Shown here: positions 1 through 8,434 of the stretch, in pieces | Layout of the letters: the number at the start of each line of letters is the position of its first letter | Numbering within the stretch: the stretch's first letter is position 1 | DNA from: Acididesulfobacillus acetoxydans | GTDB taxonomy: Bacteria > Bacillota > Desulfitobacteriia > Desulfitobacteriales > Desulfitobacteriaceae | Direction: 5' to 3' (one strand) | Length of the DNA: 64,000 nt | Assembly (NCBI RefSeq): GCF_900016645.1 | Contig: NZ_CDGJ01000032.1 | The notes under the pieces: generated by a model | The model's input: only the letters and a program-made list of their open reading frames with translations | Told to the model about the DNA's origin: nothing | Database searches by the model: none | Program-made: the position numbers and the translations under genes

Positions 1-4
1 TGTT

Positions 5-2242
5 TTGGTTGAGTATAGTCCGCAGTACTGGGATGAGCCGGGGGTAATTCTGAGTGTCGAAGAAACAAGGAAGGGGCGATTTTCCGGACCCGAGCAAGAA
101 ACAGACCGCGGCGTTCGGGAAGCGGTCCGGACATCATCCGCTCCAAGAGAACACAGAATGCTTGAGCCGGGCCGGCGGGGCGGTGACCGGCACGGTGAGC
201 GAAAGCGGCGCAGCGGCTGGGAACGGCGTCTGGCGGACGAAGAGAGAGCGGGGCGGGAGCGTGCTCCGGAAGGGGTAAAGGCTCCCGAGACGGGGCTGCC
301 GGAAAGACTGGACCTCAGGGGAGTCTTGACAAGTCCCAGTGTGACCCGGCGTTCATTAAAGACGGTTTTCACCGGGTTTGCCCTCGGGACGCTTTTGCTT
401 AAGCGTCAAGTTATCGGCCGCTCGCCCCTGGCGGGTTCGGAGGCGGTCGCGGACGGAGCCACTGTCGTAGGTTTGATTGCGGCCTATCCGCTTTTCCTCT
501 GGGGGTTAAAACATCCGCAACAAGCAAAACGCTTGCCTTATGATGCGATTATTAATGCGCTCTCATTCACTTTGCTTGTGCTTCAGGAAAGTGTCGGGGG
601 TCTGCTTTTGACTTTGCTTGTGCACCTTTCCAAGCTTTCCATGGGGATAGACCAGGCCAAGGCCCGGCAGATTATCCGTCAGGTGGGAATCTTGCCGCAA
701 AAGTCCTGGTTGATCGCCGCAGGGGGCGAAGTACCGGTGCCGACCGGAAGCCTGGCTGCGGGTGACCTGATTGCGGTGCATCAGGGTGAGACTGTCCCTG
801 TGGACGGCCGGGTCGTGGGCGGAGAGGCAGACGTAGGGGAGAGCCAATTAACCGGTATTCCCCGGCCCGTTTGGAAAGGGCCGGAATACCCAGTGCTCGC
901 GGGATCGGAGCTGCTGCAAGGAAATCTGCGGATCCGGGTGGAGCGGACCGGGCGGTCGACGCGGATCAGGGCTATGATCCGCTCTGCGGCACGGCGCAAA
1001 GGGTTGGCAGACCGGGAGTACCGAGAGCGCATGGACCGAATGGTCCTGTTCTCGCTCCTACTGGCCGGGGGTATTCTCCTTCTCACTCGGGATACCAAAC
1101 GGACCTTGGCCGTCCTCTTTTCCGGAGCTCCCGCGGCGGCGGGTTTAGCCCTGCCTACGGCGGCCGGAGTGGCGGTCGGCCGGGCTCTGGATCGCGGAAT
1201 ATATGTGAGAGATGAAAAGCACTTACTGGCGGCGGCCGACATCAATGCCTTGGTGCTTGACAAAACCGGGACGCTCACCGATGAAAAGGCGGAGATCCGC
1301 GAGATCACGGTGATTGGCAGAGAGTATACGAAAGCGGGGATCATTCGTCTGGCAGCCGCGGCCGAAAGGAGGGCAGACCATCCCGTGGCCCGGGCTTTGC
1401 GTGCCCAAGCCGTGATCTTGCGTGCTGCCCCCATGCCTGAACCCGAGAAGAGTGAGGAAATTTCCGGTTTCGGGGTCAAGGCCCGCTTCAAAGACGAAGA
1501 AGTCTTGATCGGGAACTTCCGCTTTATGGAGAGGGAGAAAGTGGAACTGGCCGAGGTTGAAGCCAAAGCTCGACGCCATCAGCATTTGGGACTTGATCCC
1601 GTTTTCATAGCGGTTAACGGCCAAGTTCGCGCCCTGCTGGGCGTGCATGAGGAAATCTCGCCCCAAAGCGCCCAGCTGATCACGGCCCTGCGCGCCGGCG
1701 GAATCAGGAAGATTGTCCTGGTGACAAGGGATACGAGGGAGGCGGCAAAACGGGCAGCGAGTGAGCTGGGAATCACTGAATACCATGGGGAATTGACTCC
1801 GGAAGACAAGGCCGCTGTGGTCCGCTCCCTCAAAGGAGAGGGGTTCAAAGTCGCGGTGGCGGGAGACGGGCTGGATGATGCTCTGGCCATGGCGGAAGCC
1901 GAGTTGGGAATTGCCGTCGGTTGCATGGGAGTGGATTCCGCCGCCAAGGTGGCGGGGATCGTGATCCCACAGCGCGAACCGCAAAGAGTGGCGGAAGCGA
2001 TTTACCTTGGACAACGGCTGAAGGAGCGGATCAATCAAAATTTAAGTATTGCTTTCGGACTCAATGTCGTGGGTTTGGGATTGGGTGCCGCAGGCGTTCT
2101 TACGATTGTAGGCGCTTCGATATTGGGGAATATCGGGATCATAGCCGTTATCGCCAACACCTACGGTAAAACTTGGCTGGAGGAAGCGTTCGGTGGGGCC
2201 GGGGAGGTCAGGCACGTTTCTTCGGCATGGGTGGACTCATGA
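5..2242 (+). CDS. Degenerate heavy-metal (P1B-like) P-type ATPase, 5' end uncertain
   Basis: The protein has the module order of a metal-transporting P-type ATPase: helices from about residue 115, an actuator segment near 230-310, a helix pair near 345-395, the phosphorylation motif DKTGTLT (Asp419), a P1B-type HP dipeptide (His459-Pro460) and a C-terminal helix pair. Four family signatures are altered. TGE reads TGI (283-285), the intramembrane CPC reads APA (375-377), TGD reads TRD (574-576) and GDGxND reads GDGLDD (620-625). These positions serve dephosphorylation, metal binding and Mg-ATP geometry, so ordinary pumping is doubtful even though the frame is intact. No HMA domain is present. 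Residues 1-110 are Arg/Glu-rich and look unconserved; the TTG at 5 is only the first possible start in the window and the frame may be open upstream. It converges on a DUF5132-like gene. Confidence 0.8.
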   Translation: MVEYSPQYWDEPGVILSVEETRKGRFSGPEQETDRGVREAVRTSSAPREHRMLEPGRRGGDRHGERKRRSGWERRLADEERAGRERAPEGVKAPETGLPERLDLRGVLTSPSVTRRSLKTVFTGFALGTLLLKRQVIGRSPLAGSEAVADGATVVGLIAAYPLFLWGLKHPQQAKRLPYDAIINALSFTLLVLQESVGGLLLTLLVHLSKLSMGIDQAKARQIIRQVGILPQKSWLIAAGGEVPVPTGSLAAGDLIAVHQGETVPVDGRVVGGEADVGESQLTGIPRPVWKGPEYPVLAGSELLQGNLRIRVERTGRSTRIRAMIRSAARRKGLADREYRERMDRMVLFSLLLAGGILLLTRDTKRTLAVLFSGAPAAAGLALPTAAGVAVGRALDRGIYVRDEKHLLAAADINALVLDKTGTLTDEKAEIREITVIGREYTKAGIIRLAAAAERRADHPVARALRAQAVILRAAPMPEPEKSEEISGFGVKARFKDEEVLIGNFRFMEREKVELAEVEAKARRHQHLGLDPVFIAVNGQVRALLGVHEEISPQSAQLITALRAGGIRKIVLVTRDTREAAKRAASELGITEYHGELTPEDKAAVVRSLKGEGFKVAVAGDGLDDALAMAEAELGIAVGCMGVDSAAKVAGIVIPQREPQRVAEAIYLGQRLKERINQNLSIAFGLNVVGLGLGAAGVLTIVGASILGNIGIIAVIANTYGKTWLEEAFGGAGEVRHVSSAWVDS

Positions 2243-2361
2243 ACGGAGCCGAGTTCTCCGGTCTGCACCGGGAAGTGACCTGAATGCGTCCGAGAAAAGC
2301 GACAGCCGGGATGACACACACAAGTTATTCCGTTCAGGCTCTTACTCCGTGAACAAGCCCA

Positions 2362-2392
2362 AACAAGCTCCGGGGCATCTCCGGAGCTTGTT
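2362..2392. terminator. Hairpin between convergent genes
   Basis: A perfect 12-bp stem (AACAAGCTCCGG and its complement) closes a 7-nt loop and is followed by a T-rich stretch. It lies about 120 bp past the ATPase stop and 100 bp past the stop of the convergent minus-strand gene, so it probably ends transcription from both sides. Confidence 0.7.
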
Positions 2393-2494
2393 CTTACTTA
2401 ATCCCAACAGTTTTGTGCGAAGTCACAAGGGTTGCGGTACTCTCAGCTTTCCGCTTAAGATGACGGGAAATTGCGGTCAAGAGAATCCTGGCTT

Positions 2495-2905
2495 TCAAGG
2501 GTTTGCCGGGTGTACCGTGTCATGCTGCTTATCTGATGTTTTGCCGGCACTCGCGCCGGCCGCTCCTCCCAGGCCGCCGCCCACGGCTGCGCCGACGGGA
2601 CCGGCCATTCCGCCGATAGTGGCTCCCACCGCGCCGCCGGCACCTGCGCCCAGGATTGTATTCATGTCCGGCCTGGAGAGTCCCTTCTGTTCTTGGGCTT
2701 TGGCGACGACATCGTCCCATCCTTCTTTGACATTATTGGCCAAGGCTGCGCCTCCTTGTGCCAGGGACATCGCTCCTTTGACCGTGGTCACCGCAACTCC
2801 CTTAACGACGTTTTTAAGGACGGGAGCCAGAACTACGATGGCGGTTCCGGCCACAACCACACCTAATAAGGAGGATTCCCCCAAAAACTCGGGTATACCT
2901 TTCAC
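2495..2905 (-). CDS. DUF5132-like small membrane protein with glycine-zipper tail
   Basis: A protein of about 136 residues. One hydrophobic helix (about residues 10-35, around VVVAGTAIVVLAPVLKNVV) is followed by an amphipathic stretch ending near KEGWDDVVAKAQEQ, then a Gly/Ala-rich segment of repeated GG/GA steps (about 85-120) resembling glycine-zipper membrane segments. The pattern 'LAPVL..VVKG..VTTVKGA' resembles DUF5132 proteins, which in other bacteria are often encoded near P1B ATPases; that identification is from memory of the family. The start is the GTG at 2905, because GGAGGAGGG lies 6 bases upstream; a longer frame to 3034 runs into a palindrome and lacks such a site. Position beside an altered metal ATPase suggests a partner role (inference). 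Confidence 0.6.
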   Translation of the reverse strand: MKGIPEFLGESSLLGVVVAGTAIVVLAPVLKNVVKGVAVTTVKGAMSLAQGGAALANNVKEGWDDVVAKAQEQKGLSRPDMNTILGAGAGGAVGATIGGMAGPVGAAVGGGLGGAAGASAGKTSDKQHDTVHPANP

Positions 2906-2931
2906 TGATAGCCCTCCTCCGCAAAAAGATT

Positions 2932-3031
2932 GAGCGAGCAAATGCTGCCAAACGCGAGTACGCATTTGAGCTCTCATACGGCTAGTATGCGCGTATGAGG
3001 CGCGAAAGATGCATTTGGATTTTCTTTCGCT
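2932..3031. repeat. Long imperfect palindrome upstream of the DUF5132-like gene
   Basis: Nested inverted arms occur in order: TGAGCGA (2932) with TCGCTCA (to 3031), GCAAATGC-like with GCATTTGG, and an inner CTCATACG/CGTATGAG pair (2973-2980 and 2992-2999). It fills the gap between the small gene and the DUF445 pair. It could be a mobile palindromic unit (REP/MITE type) or a structured leader of the small gene. Confidence 0.6.
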
Positions 3032-3044
3032 CACAGGCTCCCGA

Positions 3045-4478
3045 TCAGTGGTTCAGAAGGAGGAACAGGCGATGAAAGAGAGGCAGAAGCCAAGGTTGAT
3101 AGATTAGATCCAAAAAGAAAAAAAGGAACAAACCGGCAAAACCACCTACAAGGGAGCCGTTGATCCGGATCCACTGCAGGTCATCCCCGGCTTTGCCCTC
3201 AATGAAAGAATTCAGGTCGGTTTCGCTCAAGGACTCAAGTGTGTTCCTGGCGATACTGCCGATCAGACGGTGCTCGGCGGCCGCCAGCCGGCCCAAGGCG
3301 GAACGGATATAGGCATTCAGGCGGTTTTGTAAAGACTGATCCTTGAGAAAGTCCTGCCACAGTCGATTGGCTCCCTCACTGAGCCAGGTGAAAAGCAGGG
3401 AATCATTTTCCGGCATAACCTTACCCTCCGTGATGCTCCGCGCAGGGTTCTCCGCGGTATGTATCGGGTTCGGCCGGGGCGCGGGGTCTTCGGCAACCGT
3501 CGATGCTGAAGTTTCCGGGGCCGCGGGTGGGGCTGTCGGCGCCTTGGGCGGGCCCATGACCTGGCTGAGGACCGTGGTCAAAAATCGGCACAAGGTGTCC
3601 TCCCAAGGCAGCTGTAAGAGCACCTCCGTTTTCCACTGTTCCAGTGTTTGGTCCAGGGGTTGATCATCCGCTTCAGTGGCTAAGAGCTCAAGGATGCGCT
3701 GCCGCAAGGGATGGCTGGGGTTTTGCAGTTCCCGGAGGGCCAGACCCAACTGTTTTTGTAAGACGGTCGCGGCTTCCCTCAGGTTGAGCCCGTCGATTTT
3801 TTGAATGAAACCGAGCAGGTAGCGATTGAAGGGGGAATCGGTCTCCCGGGCTTCTTTTTGGGCCAAAAGAAGCCGGTAAAGACTTTCTCTCACCGGAGGT
3901 CCGTTCACGATCCCATGCAGTTGGTCAAGAGCATAATCGAGGCCGGCGCCGGTCGGGAATATCCGGCGCAGTCTATGCAGTCCCTGGTCCAGAGAAGCGC
4001 TGCCGATTTCTTGCTTGATTTTGGCAGCGATAAACGGAGCACTCTGGGCGGGGATCTTATCCTTTCTTTCGTCCAAATAATTGAAGAAAAGCCGGGTCAG
4101 AGCGGCCACGCCACCATTTTGTTCGACCCAGGCTCTGAGCCCATCCGTAAAAGAGACTTGGGCAAGTTTTTCTTGTATGAGTTCCAGGCTGAGCAGATCG
4201 TTTTCGACCATCTGGCTTACCGAGAGAATGACTTTATCCCGGTTTCTGGGGATGAGAGCGGTGTGGAAAGGCCAGCCCAAAGGGCGTTGAAAAAGTGCCG
4301 TCACAGCGAACCAATCGGCGATTCCGCCGACCAGAGCAGCCTCGAGTACGAAATTTAAAAGCCGCAGGGAGAAGAGCCCGGGCTCGTTGAGTTTAAAAAC
4401 GGTGGAGAGCACAAAAAGGGAAAATACGACGGCAAGGGTAACATTGGCTTTATGGCGGTAGTTCATCTTGTTCACCAC
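3045..4478 (-). CDS. DUF445 family membrane protein (second of pair)
   Basis: A 477-residue protein with the DUF445 signature near the N-terminus: a membrane helix (about 8-28), then GGIADWFAVTALFQRPLGWP and a second conserved block beginning IPRNRDKVI. The C-terminus repeats the family pattern 'IRINGSLVGGFAGLFLFFFLDLI', a membrane anchor. The middle is predicted mostly helical, with a Pro/Ala/Thr-rich insert at about 300-355. The B. subtilis relative is YheB; the biochemical role of DUF445 proteins is not established. Its ATG overlaps the upstream stop by a few bases, so it is co-translated with the preceding paralogue. Confidence 0.85.
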   Translation of the reverse strand: MVNKMNYRHKANVTLAVVFSLFVLSTVFKLNEPGLFSLRLLNFVLEAALVGGIADWFAVTALFQRPLGWPFHTALIPRNRDKVILSVSQMVENDLLSLELIQEKLAQVSFTDGLRAWVEQNGGVAALTRLFFNYLDERKDKIPAQSAPFIAAKIKQEIGSASLDQGLHRLRRIFPTGAGLDYALDQLHGIVNGPPVRESLYRLLLAQKEARETDSPFNRYLLGFIQKIDGLNLREAATVLQKQLGLALRELQNPSHPLRQRILELLATEADDQPLDQTLEQWKTEVLLQLPWEDTLCRFLTTVLSQVMGPPKAPTAPPAAPETSASTVAEDPAPRPNPIHTAENPARSITEGKVMPENDSLLFTWLSEGANRLWQDFLKDQSLQNRLNAYIRSALGRLAAAEHRLIGSIARNTLESLSETDLNSFIEGKAGDDLQWIRINGSLVGGFAGLFLFFFLDLIYQPWLLPLFHRLFLLLNH

Positions 4479-5803
4479 TTTTGCTGGATTAGAAAGTTGA
4501 CCAAATAGATGAGCGATCCGGCCAGACTGCCGACTACGGAACCATTGATCCGGATCATTTGCAGGTCATTGCCCGCCCGGGATTCTATGAGTTCCACCAG
4601 CCGTTCGTTGCTCAGGGGTTCCAGGTTTTGTCTCACCATGCGGCCGATGATGGCATGCTGGGTGTCAATGAAGCGGAGGAGGGAATCTTTCAGCCAACCG
4701 TCGAGGTTGGCCTCCCACTCAGGGTTTCTTCGGGTGATGACGATTTCCCGGATTATGTCCTCGATCAAGAGTTTGAGGGTATCACCGTCCGTCATGGAAG
4801 TTGCGATTTTGGCGGAAGACACTTTGTCATTTCCCGGCCCTTGGGTCCCGAATGGAGTGTCCGGTTGCGGGGGAGTCCCGTTGGAGCTGAGCAGTTTATT
4901 CCCGATGATGTGGCGCACAAGCTCGAAGAGGCTTTGGCTCAAATTGATCCTGGCGGCCCGGGAACTGACCAGTTCGCCGGCATATTCTCTCACCCAAGAC
5001 ATGAGGAGTTCCTGCGCTTCGGGGCCCGTGAGGAAAAGGCGCAGTTGCTCGAGAATATCAGCCGCCAGTTCTCCGGCTGAAGGGAGGAAAGTGTCAACCA
5101 GTTTGCGGGCGGTATTTCCAGCTTCATAGGTTTGGTAGGCTTTCTGTAACCACAGGGCCAAGGCTTGCTTCAACTGGGGCGAGTCGACAAGGGTAAGCAG
5201 TGAACGGTTGGCGAATGTTGCCATGAGTCCAACGTAGCCTTTTTTTTCCGATAAGTTCAGGGCCTCAACTAAGAGCGGCGTGAGGTCTTCGAAGAGGAAC
5301 TCTTCACATGTTAACCCTTCCAGAAAGTTAATCAAGGCCTGTGGCTCAGTTTGACCCGTTAGGTCCCGGGCCAGGTCGGCGAGGAAGCTGCTCGATTCCG
5401 CCAGAATTTGGGGCTGAGACAGATAATCGAGAAGAAAGGCGGCGCTGTTGTAATGGGTGAGGCGTTCTTTCAGGGCTTTTTTGCTTAGGAGATCATTTTC
5501 CACCATATCCGCCAAGGCCTCAAAAAGCCTTTCACGATTGCGGGGAATGATCTCGGTGCGCAAAACCCGGCCCGGGCGAATCCCGAGCGGGCGGCGAAAA
5601 AGAGCGGTGACCGCGAACCAGTCGGCGAGGCCTGCCAGCATCCCCGCGCGGCAGGCCGTGGATATAAGTCCGCCCCAGAAATCGGCCCGAAAAGGATAAC
5701 TAACCAGGAAGCCGACGCTCACTAGGGCCAAGGTCAGAGTGGCCCAATGGCTGTAGTTCCTGGATATTTCAGTCTGTACTTGGTCATCTGTCGGATGATT
5801 CAT
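4472..5803 (-). CDS. DUF445 family membrane protein (first of pair)
   Basis: A 443-residue paralogue of the downstream gene with the same architecture: N-terminal membrane helix, GLADWFAVTALFRRPLGI, the block IPRNRERLFEALADMVEND, a long helical middle and a C-terminal helix after IRINGSVVGSLAGSLIYLV. A short polar insert near 305-335 (rich in Pro, Gly, Thr) sits where the paralogue has its longer low-complexity insert. The ATG at 5803 follows GGGAG about 11 bases upstream. The tandem pair probably arose by duplication and may form a hetero-oligomer; function unknown. Confidence 0.85.
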   Translation of the reverse strand: MNHPTDDQVQTEISRNYSHWATLTLALVSVGFLVSYPFRADFWGGLISTACRAGMLAGLADWFAVTALFRRPLGIRPGRVLRTEIIPRNRERLFEALADMVENDLLSKKALKERLTHYNSAAFLLDYLSQPQILAESSSFLADLARDLTGQTEPQALINFLEGLTCEEFLFEDLTPLLVEALNLSEKKGYVGLMATFANRSLLTLVDSPQLKQALALWLQKAYQTYEAGNTARKLVDTFLPSAGELAADILEQLRLFLTGPEAQELLMSWVREYAGELVSSRAARINLSQSLFELVRHIIGNKLLSSNGTPPQPDTPFGTQGPGNDKVSSAKIATSMTDGDTLKLLIEDIIREIVITRRNPEWEANLDGWLKDSLLRFIDTQHAIIGRMVRQNLEPLSNERLVELIESRAGNDLQMIRINGSVVGSLAGSLIYLVNFLIQQKW

Positions 5804-6104
5804 CCCATGGGTTCTCCCGTTAACTTTTTAGGTAAAGGAACGTCTGCGCACGCAAAAGGTGCAGCCTTAAGACGCGCCTCAGACGTCAACACTACTGATA
5901 TTTACCCACAAACTTGTCCTTCTGTCAACCTCGTCCTTCTGTCCACCTCGTCCCTCGCCGAACCTCCCCATGGCTAAAGTCGGCTAAAGCCGGGGGCATG
6001 CGGCAAAGCTTTTTGGTCACGGGCATTGCGAAAAGTCACGGCAAAGGATAGGGGAGAAAAGGTTCCGCCGGGAACGGACAAACAGAGGGACTTACTCAAA
6101 AATA
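5804..6104. other. Intergenic stretch with short repeats and an IS-end-like hairpin
   Basis: No gene is visible. Near 5925-5965 a CGTCCTTCTGTC-type unit recurs in tandem. At about 5966-6000 CCCCATGGCTAAAG is followed by CTAAAGCCGGGGG, a fold resembling the terminal hairpins left by IS200/IS605-family elements; a similar motif recurs near 36795. The origin is inference. Confidence 0.4.
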
Positions 6105-6139
6105 GAGGGACTTACTCATAAAAATTGAGTAAGCCCCTC
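6105..6139 (-). terminator. Terminator of the secreted helical protein gene
   Basis: GAGGGACTTACTCA pairs with TGAGTAAGCCCCTC across a 7-nt AT loop, and read on the minus strand it is followed by a T-run. A direct copy of the left arm (AGAGGGACTTACTCA) lies just beyond, near 6083. It is 44 bp past the stop of the minus-strand gene. Confidence 0.65.
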
Positions 6140-6182
6140 CCAAGTTATATGATATGCGGAAATATGAAACGGGAACGGTTAT

Positions 6183-6962
6183 TTACAGATCAGAGTCGAC
6201 TTTTTGCAGGGCTGTAAGCACGGACTGTTGAGCCTTCACCCTATTTTGCATGTCACCGGTTAGTCCGGACAGGTCCCGGGCTACGGCGTCCGCGTTTCCG
6301 GCTTGGACGTCGGTTTTGATCTGCTGCTGATCCGCCTTTAAAGAAATACCTTTAACAGTCTGATTCGCTGACTTTACGGCTGCCATATCCGCCCTGGCCG
6401 CTTGAAGGGCTGACTTATTCTTATTTTGGCGGTCTGTGTTTATTTTGGCTCGAATGTCCTGGCGGACCGTCTTAATTTGTGACGCCACCTGCTTTTCCTG
6501 AGCACGGGCCTGAATCAGATTACTGTCGTTGTTCTTGACGGCCGTAAGAATGTTCACCCTCGCTTGGTCGGCTTGAAGGCGATTATTGAGGTCACCCTGG
6601 AGTTTCGTGAAATCTTGTTGTACCGCGCCGGCATTTTTGGCTTGCCGGTCGGCCTTCAGTTGCTGAAAATCGCTCTTGATGGCCTGGTTAATCTCTTTTT
6701 GACTTGCCCAGTTAAGTCCCACATTGGCGTGGTTTTCTTTGAGGTTTTGCCGCAGTGCCTTAATCTGTTCGCGCATTTGTTGGTCTTGGGATCTTAGCTC
6801 CTTCAGGCTGTTCATCCCGGTGATGCGGACGCTGTGGAGCGTCCCGGCAGGAGCCGGGGGCGTGATTGGGCTGGGGCCGTTATCAGCCAGGACGGGTACG
6901 GCAGAGGCAAGCAAGGCCCCAACGGTTAGCAAGGTCAGGACGGGTTTGACAACCTTCTTCAT
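6183..6962 (-). CDS. Secreted, highly helical repeat protein of unknown function
   Basis: A protein of 259 residues starting at the ATG at 6962, preceded by AAGGAGTGA; a longer frame to 7010 is less likely. It begins with a Sec signal peptide (MKKVVKPVLTLLTVGALLAS, cleavage after AVPVLA). The mature part is Lys/Gln/Asp/Asn-rich, lacks Cys, and is predicted helical, with about three related 60-70-residue segments containing patterns such as QQDFTKLQGDLNNRLQADQ and ARDLSGLTGDMQNRVKAQQ. Such proteins resemble extracytoplasmic coiled-coil proteins, but I do not recognise a named family. It is transcribed alone, divergent from the VTT gene. Confidence 0.75.
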   Translation of the reverse strand: MKKVVKPVLTLLTVGALLASAVPVLADNGPSPITPPAPAGTLHSVRITGMNSLKELRSQDQQMREQIKALRQNLKENHANVGLNWASQKEINQAIKSDFQQLKADRQAKNAGAVQQDFTKLQGDLNNRLQADQARVNILTAVKNNDSNLIQARAQEKQVASQIKTVRQDIRAKINTDRQNKNKSALQAARADMAAVKSANQTVKGISLKADQQQIKTDVQAGNADAVARDLSGLTGDMQNRVKAQQSVLTALQKVDSDL

Positions 6963-7312
6963 TCTGAAATCACTCCTTACAAAATTTGATCTTGGCACTG
7001 TCCGTATCATAATAAACCTAACCTAAGAAATGGCTGAGAAAAACGTGAGGATTTTGTGGTGGAAAAGAATTGAAAATGTGCACGGGCAGTTTCTGCACAT
7101 GCCCGGGTCTCCAAAGCAGGAAGCCGAGCGGGGTTCTTGATTCGCGCAAGGAAAAAAGGTAAGCTATAGGCAGTTCAGTTGCATAGTATATATCATAAGA
7201 GTGTATATAATTGGATAAGTTAAGGGAGTGGGTTTCCGTGCCGCGCTGAGCGGCAGACTCGGGAAATAATGGGAATGCGACCCTCCGACTTCTGAAGAAG
7301 ACAGGTGCAGAT
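6963..7312. other. Divergent intergenic region with two hairpins
   Basis: A 350-bp gap between divergent genes, so it must hold both promoters. CGGGCA/TGCCCG (about 7084-7106) and TGCCGC/GCGGCA (about 7239-7255) can each form a hairpin; the second lies in the likely leader of the VTT gene. An AT-rich tract with TATATCATAAG and TATATAAT lies near 7190-7212. I could not match it to a riboswitch class. Confidence 0.35.
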
Positions 7313-7990
7313 ATGTCAAAGATAAAATCGCACGGGCCTCTCGGGCAGATACAAATGGAGAGATATGTCTGGGTACCCGTAGCTTTAGGAATTTTCGTCA
7401 TTTTGATTGTCGCTTTTTTCTATTTCGACCGTACTAACCAAATTTCAACGATGATTCAGAGCCTGGGCCCTTTAGGTATCGTGCTGGCCGTTCTCTTGAT
7501 GGCCGCGGTTTGTCTCACTCCTATACCGTCGGAAGGAATTGTCCTGCTCTTTCTCAAAATCTACGGGGTCTATTTGGGGACTTTTGTCGCCTGGTTCGGA
7601 TCCTGTGTCAGCGCCCTGCTTATTTTTGCCATCGCCCGCTATTACGGACGCATGTTCATTGCCAGGTTTGTCACTGAGGAAAATTTCAAGATGGTTGATA
7701 ATTGGGTCAAACGCAAGGGTACCGCCGGCCTGCTGATAGCTCGTCTGCTGCCGATTCCGGCATTCGTCGTCAATTACGTGGCAGGGGGACTGCCTTCGAT
7801 TAAAGTTTGGCCTTATTTTTGGACTGCGGCCGTTTCGATCATCCCCTATTATGTCGGTACGGCCCTCGTCTTTCTGGGAGTGTCGAAGGAACTCTGGACC
7901 TGGCTCATGGTCGGGGGTGCGGCCATACTCGCTTTTTGGGGGATCGGTTTCTTGCTCAACCGTCACCCCTTGAGAGATCCGTTACAATAG
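7313..7990 (+). CDS. VTT-domain (TVP38/TMEM64, DedA-like) membrane protein
   Basis: A 225-residue integral membrane protein with about six helices and a VTT core. The signature region reads SCVSALLIFAIARYYGR, followed by VKRKGTAGLLIARLLPIPAFVVNYVAGG, matching the conserved 'G...LLxxRLxPxxPFxxxNxxAG' reentrant-loop motif of the SNARE-associated/DedA superfamily. Bacterial relatives are linked to envelope homeostasis, membrane potential and lipid scrambling or carrier recycling; the substrate here is unknown. The ATG at 7313 lies 7 bases after an AGACAGGTG-like site. The stop codon is directly followed, in the same frame, by remnants of a PAS protein, so the 3' end lies at a rearrangement junction. 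Confidence 0.85.
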   Translation: MSKIKSHGPLGQIQMERYVWVPVALGIFVILIVAFFYFDRTNQISTMIQSLGPLGIVLAVLLMAAVCLTPIPSEGIVLLFLKIYGVYLGTFVAWFGSCVSALLIFAIARYYGRMFIARFVTEENFKMVDNWVKRKGTAGLLIARLLPIPAFVVNYVAGGLPSIKVWPYFWTAAVSIIPYYVGTALVFLGVSKELWTWLMVGGAAILAFWGIGFLLNRHPLRDPLQ

Positions 7991-8357
7991 AACACCCTGC
8001 CTGCGGATATCACATTCGTCGATAAAGAGGGTACGGTCAAATATGTTTTGTTAAACAGGGCATAGAACGGATTTTTGCGCGGCCCAAAACGATTCTGGGC
8101 CGTTCGGTGCAGAACTGTCATCCGCCGGCCAGCGTGCATATCGTTAACGGGATCGTCGGGGATCTGACGCTGAGGAAAAAGAATTACGAAGATTTCTGGC
8201 TCAGGATAGGGGAGAAGTACGTCTACATCCGTTATTTTGCCGTGAGCAATGAGCGGGGTGAGTATTTAGGGACGATGGAGGTTACCCAGGCATTCAGCTG
8301 CTGCAGGGAATCAAGGGCGAAAAAAGACTTATGGAGTCTGGGAACGACGAAGGTTGA
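7991..8357 (+). pseudogene. Remnant of a DUF438/PAS-domain protein with two frameshifts
   Basis: Translation right after the VTT stop gives NTLPADITFVDKEGTVKY, the start of the PAS segment of DUF438 proteins. A frame change near 8045 leads to FVKQGIERIFARPK and GRSVQNCHPPASVHIV, then DFWLRIGEKYVYIRYFAV and YLGTMEVTQ. A second frame change near 8290 leads to GIQLLQGIKGEKRLME and a stop at 8355-8357. The N-terminal DUF438 part is missing. Three collinear conserved blocks in three frames show a decayed gene. DUF438 proteins are intracellular, metal- or redox-related sensors of unclear role. Confidence 0.8.
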
Positions 8358-8398
8358 ATTCAGTGAACGGCTGATTTTCAGGATAGCATAAAGGGCGA

Positions 8399-8434
8399 AG
8401 GATATTCCCGAAGGAATACCGCGCTCTTTTTTTT
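8399..8434 (+). terminator. Rho-independent terminator
   Basis: GGATATTCC pairs with GGAATACC around a CGAA tetraloop, and the flanking AGGGCG and CGCGCT can extend the stem. A run of eight T follows. It ends transcription from the VTT/PAS-remnant region. Confidence 0.75.

Noticed and set aside
2193..2933. Plus-strand 246-codon frame overlapping the end of the ATPase and the DUF5132-like gene
   Set aside because: Its Pro/Ala-rich part is the reverse of the Gly/Ala-rich zipper segment of the minus-strand gene.
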